From contig NZ_CANLER010000002.1 in the NCBI RefSeq assembly GCF_947489715.1, positions 62,001-126,000 of the forward strand: a DNA stretch of 64,000 bases, written 5' to 3'. Shown in pieces: positions 48,479 to 54,838 of the stretch (its first letter is position 1; the number at the start of each line of letters is the position of its first letter). Source of the stretch: an uncultured Roseovarius sp. (GTDB lineage Bacteria > Pseudomonadota > Alphaproteobacteria > Rhodobacterales > Rhodobacteraceae). The position numbers and the translations under genes are program-made. The notes beneath the pieces are model-generated. The model did not search any database and was not told the origin of the DNA. It saw only the letters and a program-made list of their open reading frames with translations.

Positions 48479-48929
48479 TGTGATCCTCAATGTAGCTGTA
48501 TACACCTTTGCTGGTTGTGCGAGGTGGATCATAGGCTTTTGCAATCGTCGAAAGCCTTTTTCCTGTCGGGCCATGAGTTACATAATACAGAGGATTGGCT
48601 CCTTTGTTCGATTGCTCCCCTTTGCTATTCGTAATGTTGTGGATATAGATCACCACGACACCTTTATTGCTGTCCCAAGCCTCCTTTATTTCGTAGTTAA
48701 TCCACTTGCGGTTGGCAGTACCTGATCCAGCCAAAATGATAGTGCAGGATCGACCTTTCATCTGATCCTTGATCCACTTTCTTATCTCAGCATCACCGCC
48801 ATTTGTGACGGTTTCCCAATCATTGTCTGATGCAGGCTTGTTTCCCTCAACTGTTCCAATATTTCGTATTTTTGAGGCGCGCCAATTGTCGGGCTTATAG
48901 TGGAAGCTGTAGAAGCATTTTCTTGCCAT
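48429..48929 (-). CDS. thsB: Thoeris ThsB: TIR-like domain protein
   Basis: The 166-residue protein is a DUF1863-type TIR protein: CFYSFHYKPDNWRASKIRNIG at the start, SCTIILAGSGTANRKWINYEI in the middle with the NAD-cleaving Glu at about residue 80, and VVVIYIHNI. In Thoeris, ThsB detects phage infection and turns NAD into a cyclic ADP-ribose isomer that activates ThsA. It begins 12 bp after thsA on the same strand. The size and residue order agree with B. cereus-type ThsB. Confidence 0.88.
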   Translation of the reverse strand: MARKCFYSFHYKPDNWRASKIRNIGTVEGNKPASDNDWETVTNGGDAEIRKWIKDQMKGRSCTIILAGSGTANRKWINYEIKEAWDSNKGVVVIYIHNITNSKGEQSNKGANPLYYVTHGPTGKRLSTIAKAYDPPRTTSKGVYSYIEDHIEDWIEEAIEIRKNND

Positions 48930-48941
48930 TTTTATTAATCC

Positions 48942-50390
48942 TTATTTATTGATCTCTTTCAGAATGCGCATCACCGCACTCAGAATTTCACTGAAGGGCT
49001 TTGTGTCATCGCCTAGCGTGGCGAAGGAATCTGTGACGATTTGAGATGTCTGCCCATTGTGCGCCTCAAAACTATCATTGACCTCATCCCAAAGCTGTTT
49101 TGCCATGAAACCAGTTGCACCAATTGGCAGAAGGAACAGTCCCTTTTCTTTTGCGATCTCAAACTCTTCGCGCATACCGTTCGATAGCACAATATCTTCG
49201 CCATCCAGCTTGTTGCCGATAACAAAAATGGCGACTCCTGAAAAGGAGAGCATATCTTTTCTATAGTCCGTCCAAAGCTGTTGTAAGTTCGTATTTTTTG
49301 TTGCTTGTTGAGGAAACGGGCGAAGAATTAGTCGCTCACTTCGTATGGTCTCACCATAAGCCATATAAATTTGCTCAAGAGCACCAGTTATAACCGCGCT
49401 GCCGATGCCGAGACCAAACCCTGATACAACACGAAAACCCTCTTTAATTATAGCTTTACTAAGATCAGCAACGAACTGATGAGTCTCTTCCTCGGTTCTA
49501 GGATCGTAGCTATGAGCAGCACCTGATATGAAGACCGTGTCGCGTCTGTATTGTTTCTCCAAGCTTTCCAATATCTCTGTGATTTCGTGATATTCATCAA
49601 TCATGAGCGACTGGATGCCATAACCAAGCAAATCCTGAACAAAGTACTCCTGCTTGCGCTTCCGATATTCAAAATCTGCCTGATCTTTACAGTCTTTCAA
49701 TTGAACTGTTCTCAAGATGCAATGGTGCATTCGTTGGTTTTCATCGTAAGCGATGCGGACTCGGCTAAGTATGTAGTCGATATTTGGGTCAGAAAAACTA
49801 AAGCCAAGAAACAAAAATGTCTTTGAAGTGATGTCACCAGTTAATGCATTTATAAATGGCTGCTTTTCAACGTGATACTTTTCGTAATCCAGTCGAGTGA
49901 GAACCGCTTCATTCGGATGCTCAACGTCGCCGTGCATTTTGTAGACAATCGCATCACGCCTAGGTGTTGTTTTTAAATGATGCGCTTTCGTAAACTTTAC
50001 GTCAGGTATTTTGCCCGCATTTTCCAGTGATTTTTCGATTAGCTTATCATAGTTGGTCGTCCAAAATGTTGTAATTGGAAGCCGCGCAAGAATCTGATGA
50101 TTGGCAGTGGCTTCGGTCTTACCGCAGAAATTTGTGACCAGAAGCTGGTTCAATTTGCTCCTATTTTTGCCCTTTTTATTGTAGTGAAACTGCGCCAGAG
50201 AGACCAAATTAGCCTGCTCTTTTTCAATATCTAGCTCAAGTTCTTCAGCTATTGGTTCCAACAGCTCAGCCCAATTGACAAAACCTGCTGCTACGGACAT
50301 ACCAGCTCCGAGAAATACAGCGAGATTTTCTTCTTGTAGCTCTTCAGAAAGCGCGCGAACGAGTTGATCTTTTTGTGCCTGCGATGCCAC
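48942..50390 (-). CDS. thsA: Thoeris ThsA: SIR2 and SLOG domain NADase
   Basis: The 482-residue protein has an N-terminal SIR2 NADase domain (FLGAGMSVAAGF at about 26; Asn in TTNYD at 113; His in KMHGD at 153; FLGFSFSDPNIDYIL at about 193) and a C-terminal SLOG nucleotide sensor (VFISGAAHSYD at about 286, SGFGLGIGSAV at about 323, Arg in ILRPFPQ at about 357). This is the ThsA layout; on binding the signal made by ThsB it depletes NAD and stops phage growth. The active-site Asn and His positions match the published ThsA numbering closely. Confidence 0.92.
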   Translation of the reverse strand: MASQAQKDQLVRALSEELQEENLAVFLGAGMSVAAGFVNWAELLEPIAEELELDIEKEQANLVSLAQFHYNKKGKNRSKLNQLLVTNFCGKTEATANHQILARLPITTFWTTNYDKLIEKSLENAGKIPDVKFTKAHHLKTTPRRDAIVYKMHGDVEHPNEAVLTRLDYEKYHVEKQPFINALTGDITSKTFLFLGFSFSDPNIDYILSRVRIAYDENQRMHHCILRTVQLKDCKDQADFEYRKRKQEYFVQDLLGYGIQSLMIDEYHEITEILESLEKQYRRDTVFISGAAHSYDPRTEEETHQFVADLSKAIIKEGFRVVSGFGLGIGSAVITGALEQIYMAYGETIRSERLILRPFPQQATKNTNLQQLWTDYRKDMLSFSGVAIFVIGNKLDGEDIVLSNGMREEFEIAKEKGLFLLPIGATGFMAKQLWDEVNDSFEAHNGQTSQIVTDSFATLGDDTKPFSEILSAVMRILKEINK

Positions 50391-50405
50391 TTATACTGCC
50401 CCTAC

Positions 50406-50777
50406 TTATCTCAACAGCTTTTTCAAATTTTCCCAACTCCAACGATAGAGTTGGCCGGCGCCGGGGACCGCAGTGTAGTTGCCATCCTTGTACCCAATAA
50501 CCTGTACTACTCGCTTTCCAGCAGCGCGCGCCATTTTGATTTCTTTCAACACGCCTTGCGCCCGATAAGTTTGAGGGCCGACCATCACAACTACTATGTC
50601 GGACCGCTTGATTGCTGAATTAGCCTTTGCTTCCCAATCTCTTTCAGGAGCAGCTTCTTTTAGCGAATTGTCGATCACCTCAAATGGCGAATCCTGCATC
50701 CGCGACTGTCCAATGATAAAATCTTTGAGCCTTTTGTCGTTATCAAAGTCAAAGCTCACAAATACTCGTTTCTTCAT
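50406..50777 (-). CDS. Second Thoeris TIR protein (ThsB-like)
   Basis: The 123-residue protein has a TIR-like fold: KKRVFVSFDFDNDKRLKDFI, then RSDIVVVMVGPQTYRAQGVLKEI with the candidate catalytic Glu at residue 79. It differs from the downstream ThsB (TIR-2 or nucleoside-sensing type). It lies 15 bp upstream of thsA and leads the operon, so the system has two TIR sensors, as known for several Thoeris loci. A start other than ATG 50777 is not needed. Confidence 0.82.
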   Translation of the reverse strand: MKKRVFVSFDFDNDKRLKDFIIGQSRMQDSPFEVIDNSLKEAAPERDWEAKANSAIKRSDIVVVMVGPQTYRAQGVLKEIKMARAAGKRVVQVIGYKDGNYTAVPGAGQLYRWSWENLKKLLR

Positions 50778-51003
50778 AATTTGAGTTTCCTATTCGTACT
50801 ACGAGCGGTTCCAAGTTGTGCAATCCACAGACGTTTACACCACAGTCTCTCACCTACCCTTGATTGAGATCAAAACATCGCAACTGGTGTGATGCAACCA
50901 ACATTCGCGACTTATTCACAGATCGAAAAACGATACATTGTGATCGTCACCTGACGCCTTTAACAGGGTTACTCTTGCAATAACTGAACCACTAGCGATT
51001 GTG
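50778..51003. other. Intergenic stretch between the Thoeris operon and the 69-bp repeats
   Basis: The 226 bp before the repeats hold the promoter region for the Thoeris operon and the FNR-like box. I see no coding frame on either strand that looks real. Confidence 0.5.
50860..50873. promoter_or_regulatory. FNR/CRP-type inverted repeat TTGAT-N4-ATCAA
   Basis: TTGATTGAGATCAA is a perfect match to the FNR (FnrL) box and is symmetric. It lies 83 bp upstream of the first Thoeris gene. It may be a chance hit: a perfect 10-base match is expected about once per million positions by rough count. Confidence 0.4.
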
Positions 51004-51174
51004 GCGAGATGTGGGTCGTTGACCCGTTTGCGCTGCGATCCGTGCGGGCACCTTTCGGTATTGGTGAATACCGCGAGATGTGTGTCAGACGACACCTTGC
51101 GCTGCGATCCCTGCGGCCATCTCACGGCATTTACTGATGTCGCAAGATGTGTGTGGTAGTACCACACGATCTTG
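51004..51174 (+). repeat. 69-bp tandem units with covarying hairpins
   Basis: Two full 69-bp units (51004-51072, 51073-51141) and a partial third (51142-51174) each begin with GC(G/A)AGATGTG and carry a hairpin at offset +9. The stems differ yet pair: GGGTC/GACCC (51013-51025), GTGTC/GACAC (51082-51095), GTGTGGTA/TACCACAC (51151-51167). A second hairpin is at offset +53: GGTATT/AATACC (51057-51072) and GGCATT/GATGTC (51126-51141, with two G-U pairs). The pattern points to a structured RNA on the + strand. Confidence 0.72.
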
Positions 51175-51178
51175 AAAA

Positions 51179-51203
51179 GGGGGACGCTGCGCTCCCCCGT
51201 TTT
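51179..51203 (+). terminator. Terminator-like hairpin after the 69-bp repeats
   Basis: GGGGGA (51179-51184) pairs with TCCCCC (51193-51198) around an 8-base loop and is followed by GTTTTA. It would end a + strand RNA that includes the repeats, or act as an attenuator for ardA. Confidence 0.6.
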
Positions 51204-51665
51204 ATCCCCCAAGCTGATGGTCATGAAGCGGCATTGAGCCTTTCCTGACCATGCAAACATATCATTGTTTGATCCCTCGTCAGGGAGATTTCACCTCTCC
51301 CCCACACCCCATAGATCAACCCTGCGCGGATTGAATGCCGTCAGCATTTCGACGCTGAACCTGAGCAAGGAGAATTCTTTCACCCTGCACCCATCGACTT
51401 GGGCGGCGTTCCTGCCCCCAAGACCCCTGACCATATTCATGGAGACCAAACGGTTCAGCCCGTTGGATCGCTGTCTTGGGACAACTGTCCCTAGCGCGGA
51501 TCAAAGGGTGGGTCCTCGCCATGCTCGCTTCATGTGCATTGCAGCTGCGCGTGGCTCTGGTCCCGTGTGGCGGACACACGCCTTTGATCCTTGCACCCCC
51601 GTTCCTCGGCGGAGGCCAGACGGTTGCATGCGCAACACGTCAGAACAAGAAGAGGAACAAGCACC
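51204..51665 (+). other. Long leader region before ardA
   Basis: Some 460 bp lie between the terminator-like hairpin and ardA. There is GC-rich sequence with short inverted pairs (for example CGTGTGGCGGACACACG at about 51573-51589). An open frame at 51265-51669 (134 residues) has no recognisable similarity and a composition unlike a normal protein; I treat it as unproven. Confidence 0.45.
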
Positions 51666-52172
51666 ATGACAAAATTACAAGCACAACCTTACGATATTTC
51701 AGCCAGTGGGTTTTATTTTGACCGCTTGGAAGACTACCAAGCCAAGGTGGTGAAGGCTCGAAACGACTACGGTGACCCCATCGAGGAATTTGAAATCCAG
51801 TTTATTGATGGTGATCATATTGATTGTGATCTGGCCAAGGCGTGGAGGATCAATCAAGCCAATATCGGACGGTATTTCGAGGCGGTTGATGATTGGGACG
51901 ATTACGGCAAACAGGTATTTATCATTGCCGTTGGAGAAGCAGGTTATAGGTTTGACCCTGAGACAGTCTCGCCCGCTGATTTTGACGTTAATATTTCTTA
52001 TGTCAGTAGCATGAGGGAATTGGCCGAGCAGTTTGTTGAAGAAGGTTTGTTTGGAGATATTCCCGGTCACCTGAGCATTTACATCGACGTAGATGCCATC
52101 GCCCGCGATCTTGCCTTTGATTACACTGAAACTGAAATCGCAGGTCAGAAGGTGATTTATCGTGTGGGATGA
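51666..52172 (+). CDS. ardA: Antirestriction protein ArdA
   Basis: ArdA mimics DNA and blocks type I restriction enzymes, so incoming DNA survives transfer. The 168-residue protein is strongly acidic and has the family features: YDISASGFYFD, a middle ANIGRYFEAVDDWDDYG segment and IPGHLSIYIDVDAIARDLAFD at the end. Length is typical. It begins after GAAGAGG (51649-51656) and has a terminator at its stop. Carriage next to mobilization genes is normal. Confidence 0.92.
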   Translation: MTKLQAQPYDISASGFYFDRLEDYQAKVVKARNDYGDPIEEFEIQFIDGDHIDCDLAKAWRINQANIGRYFEAVDDWDDYGKQVFIIAVGEAGYRFDPETVSPADFDVNISYVSSMRELAEQFVEEGLFGDIPGHLSIYIDVDAIARDLAFDYTETEIAGQKVIYRVG

Positions 52173-52196
52173 GGAGCCGATGGCTCCTCATTGTTT
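52171..52196 (+). terminator. Rho-independent terminator after ardA
   Basis: GAGGAGCC (52171-52178) pairs with GGCTCCTC (52182-52189), loop GAT, followed by ATTGTTTT. It overlaps the ardA stop codon by two bases. Confidence 0.85.
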
Positions 52197-52202
52197 TGCC
52201 GC

Positions 52203-53027
52203 TTAAAGCTTCGCATCCTCGCCGCTTGGCGTTTCGGTGGGTTTGATATCCATTTCCTGATCAATCAAGGCAGACTCGGCTACAAACCGAAAATCCCCGA
52301 TATTGACCCTCAAGTAGGCAAGCAAACCATCAGCGGAGGACGCCTCGATTGTCATCGCAGCCATGCAATCCTCTGACATCGGAGGGTTGGGGTTGAGCGG
52401 AAAGTAGGCCTGTCCGTTTTGAACCCACTCAATGTTCTTGGGACATTGAGAATGCTCCAGTTGCCTTGTGATGTCATAGCCCTTGGCATTGGCCAAATCA
52501 GAAAATCCGTATGCTTGCCAAACATCCGTGTCTAGCAGTGGGGCAAGTTCTTCATCGCTTCCATAGAGAATAATCTCATCCTCATTGTAATAGTAAAATA
52601 AGGTGTGACCGCCCGCGCTGGACGGAAAGCCGTACTTGCTCAAAAGCTGTTGCCGTGTGTCTGCCGCCAACGGACGTTCACCCTGTGGAAAGCGAGCTTC
52701 CCGCCGCAGCGAATACAAACGATTACCTGAGTAGTGGCCTGTGAAGTAAAACCATACCTTTTCGTTACCTGCGATCAGGTTGATGCCGTAGATGAACTCT
52801 TGGCGAGATTGTGGATGATGGGATTTGGTGATGTGCGGGCGCGCATTGGGAAAATCGGCCTGAATGAGGTTTAAAACCTCCTCGGCACTCATACCAATTG
52901 AGAACCCGCGCGTGTCTTTATCAATGGTTGGTTCGGGCAAATCCTGAGCCAACGCCGAACTCGCCATTAGCGCCGCGCCACAAAGCGCGTTGCTCATTGT
53001 CTTCATGGTCTTGGAGATCATCGACAT
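52203..53027 (-). CDS. Exported hypothetical protein of the island
   Basis: The 274-residue protein has a signal peptide (residues about 1-28, ending in SSALAQ) and a mature part of mixed helix and strand with Trp, Tyr and Phe clusters and no known motif. Three cysteines are in the last third of the mature part. Function is not recognised. It lies between ardA (convergent side) and the resolvase, from which it is divergent. Confidence 0.65.
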   Translation of the reverse strand: MSMISKTMKTMSNALCGAALMASSALAQDLPEPTIDKDTRGFSIGMSAEEVLNLIQADFPNARPHITKSHHPQSRQEFIYGINLIAGNEKVWFYFTGHYSGNRLYSLRREARFPQGERPLAADTRQQLLSKYGFPSSAGGHTLFYYYNEDEIILYGSDEELAPLLDTDVWQAYGFSDLANAKGYDITRQLEHSQCPKNIEWVQNGQAYFPLNPNPPMSEDCMAAMTIEASSADGLLAYLRVNIGDFRFVAESALIDQEMDIKPTETPSGEDAKL

Positions 53028-53077
53028 ACATCCTCGTTATTGTGAACGACGACTTTCAGTCGGAATTTCGGGTGATG

Positions 53078-53216
53078 CCGAAAAAGGGGTCCCTTTAACT
53101 ACCAATACCATATTCACCCCATCGGAATCCGTTTTGACTGTTTTCCACAGATTTTTGAACGGAGTCAGACCAACAGAAACAAGGATGCAAGCGGCTTTCA
53201 AAGGGACCCCTTTCGG
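53078..53216. repeat. Inverted repeat flanking the resolvase upstream region
   Basis: The left arm (53078-53096, CCGAAAAAGGGGTCCCTTT) and right arm (53200-53216, AAAGGGACCCCTTTCGG) are inverted copies, the right being two A shorter, around a 103-bp spacer. It ends 16 bp before the resolvase start. It could be a recombination site, an operator or a transcript fold. Confidence 0.6.
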
Positions 53217-53231
53217 CAAGGAGAAAATGCC

Positions 53232-53903
53232 ATGAAATCCGCTTGTTCTATGAATATTGGCTGTCACACTGGGGAGGTGAAACAACGAAAAATCAAGAAA
53301 TGTGAGTCCGTTCAATCAGATACCCGAAGAGGGCGAAAGATCGGCTATGTGCGTGTTTCTGATGCCGATCAATCGGAAGCGCTGCAAATTGATGCGCTCA
53401 AGGCTGCTGGATGCGTTAGGCTCTATACCGATCACGGCGTGTCGGGTGCAAAGACAGAACGGGCAGCCCTTGATCAAATGCTCAAAGAGTTGAAACAAGA
53501 TGATACTTTAACGGTCTGGAAACTCGACAGGTTGGGTCGATCTACAATACATCTGTTGTCGATCTTGGAAGACCTACAAAGCCGAGGCATTCATTTCCAC
53601 GCCATCACACAAGGTATCGACACATCAACAGCCGTAGGTAGGATGATCTTTGGTCAGTTGGCCGTATTTGCTGAATACGAGCGCAGTCTGATCAGCGAGC
53701 GCACCAAGGCGGGCATGAAGGCTGCCAAGAAACGCGGGGTGCATGTTGGGAGGCCTAAGATGTCGGCGACAATGGAACGCGCGCTCGATGAACTTACGCA
53801 AGTAGACATTGCATATTCCGTCTCAGAAGAAGAGCTGAATGACCGCATTGAACAAGCTGATATGATCCTTCCTGCTCAAACCACCAGTAAGACAAATCAC
53901 TAA
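53232..53903 (+). CDS. Small serine recombinase (resolvase/invertase family)
   Basis: The 223-residue protein has a resolvase catalytic domain at about residues 35-170: GYVRVSDADQ (catalytic Ser at about 42), LDRLGRSTIHLL and FGQLAVFAEYERSLISERTKAG. In other family members a helix-turn-helix follows GRP; here the sequence after GRPKMS is acidic and lacks that motif, so DNA binding may be altered or lost. AAGGAGAAAATGCC precedes ATG 53232. It ends right against the convergent 53904 gene. Confidence 0.88.
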   Translation: MKSACSMNIGCHTGEVKQRKIKKCESVQSDTRRGRKIGYVRVSDADQSEALQIDALKAAGCVRLYTDHGVSGAKTERAALDQMLKELKQDDTLTVWKLDRLGRSTIHLLSILEDLQSRGIHFHAITQGIDTSTAVGRMIFGQLAVFAEYERSLISERTKAGMKAAKKRGVHVGRPKMSATMERALDELTQVDIAYSVSEEELNDRIEQADMILPAQTTSKTNH

Positions 53904-54215
53904 CTAGTCGACCGTTCGATGTGGGTTGATAAAGAGCGGGACATCCTCGCCATCTTTATGTCTTGTCGCCTCATCGTGAACTAAGCACATTTCGAGATAA
54001 GTGCTAAGACTTAGGCGATTGCCTGAATGACCATGTCGCTCAATATCAAGGCTTTTGACCCACTTTCTCATATCCATGCCGACGCTGACGAGCCAATCGT
54101 AGTGCTGCCAATGCGTTGCTGGCAGCTTTACAATTTCGTCAACGCCCAACGCATTTTCCAACATGCGCCCGATCCACTGCTCCTCTGGAAGGAAGGTATT
54201 ATTAATAATAGTCAT
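53904..54215 (-). CDS. Hypothetical protein of the island (103 residues)
   Basis: The protein begins MTIINNTF and has Trp/His-rich middle (ATHWQHYDWLV) and a C-terminal RLSLSTYLEMCLVHDEATRHKDG segment. No known motif. It lies at the end of the minus-strand transfer block, 41 bp after the 54257 gene, and its stop abuts the resolvase stop with no gap. Confidence 0.5.
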   Translation of the reverse strand: MTIINNTFLPEEQWIGRMLENALGVDEIVKLPATHWQHYDWLVSVGMDMRKWVKSLDIERHGHSGNRLSLSTYLEMCLVHDEATRHKDGEDVPLFINPHRTVD

Positions 54216-54256
54216 CTAGATATTATGTCACAATTGCTGACGTAAAAACAGATATT

Positions 54257-54838
54257 TTAGATGTCGATATCATTCTCGTTTGACTGAGAAATTGGGTGCT
54301 CAATGTCTGCTTTTTCGATACCATTGTCTTGTTCCAACGCATCCATAACAACTTGCTTCTCCAAGAATGCCTCGGGTTTCTTAACCCATTTTCCTCGATC
54401 AAAATGAGCTAAAATTTCTTCTTTGCCGACCTCGCCTTCGGTCACCGTCAATCGAGTGATAAGTCCGCCATCAATCCCGCGTTCGCTCTTTTCTTCCTCT
54501 CTATACACAAGAACATTCAGCCCTTCGTTCTGATATTCTAAGTTGATGTCGTTACGGTCCAGATTGACTTCAATTCGCCTGTCAGGCGTTTCTTCTGATG
54601 TCACCGTGATGTTGACGTCGCGACGACCTTTCACCGCGACCGTGCCAGTTGGCGAGAATGACCTAACATTGTTAGATACAGAATTGGCAGGCTTGTGTCG
54701 CCGTTGGGTGCCATCTTGGTCCGCTACTGTTCGTTGGTCTTTTTGTTCAGACGCCGTTTTTCGAAACTCGATTTCTTCTGAGGCTTTAGCGCCGCGAAAA
54801 TCAATTTTCTTTCTTGGTTCTTTGTCATCATCAGACAT
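54257..54838 (-). CDS. Hypothetical protein downstream of the coupling protein
   Basis: The 193-residue protein is strongly charged, with a Lys/Glu-rich N-terminal third and a beta-rich middle (VKGRRDVNITV, EGLNVLVYREEE). It overlaps the last 8 bp of the coupling protein gene, so it is translated with it. A role in mobilization is inferred only from the operon. The family is not recognised. Confidence 0.6.
   Translation of the reverse strand: MSDDDKEPRKKIDFRGAKASEEIEFRKTASEQKDQRTVADQDGTQRRHKPANSVSNNVRSFSPTGTVAVKGRRDVNITVTSEETPDRRIEVNLDRNDINLEYQNEGLNVLVYREEEKSERGIDGGLITRLTVTEGEVGKEEILAHFDRGKWVKKPEAFLEKQVVMDALEQDNGIEKADIEHPISQSNENDIDI

Noticed and set aside
51004..51174. CRISPR-like repeats
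   Set aside because: The units are contiguous, only partly alike and lack unique spacers; no cas genes are in the window.
50916..51260. Minus-strand frame of 114 residues with a 23-residue repeat
   Set aside because: The repeat is a translation of the 69-bp units; hairpin pairing explains the sequence better than coding, and the composition is not protein-like.
51265..51669. Plus-strand frame of 134 residues before ardA
   Set aside because: No family features, unusual composition and it ends inside the ardA start; kept only as a leader region.
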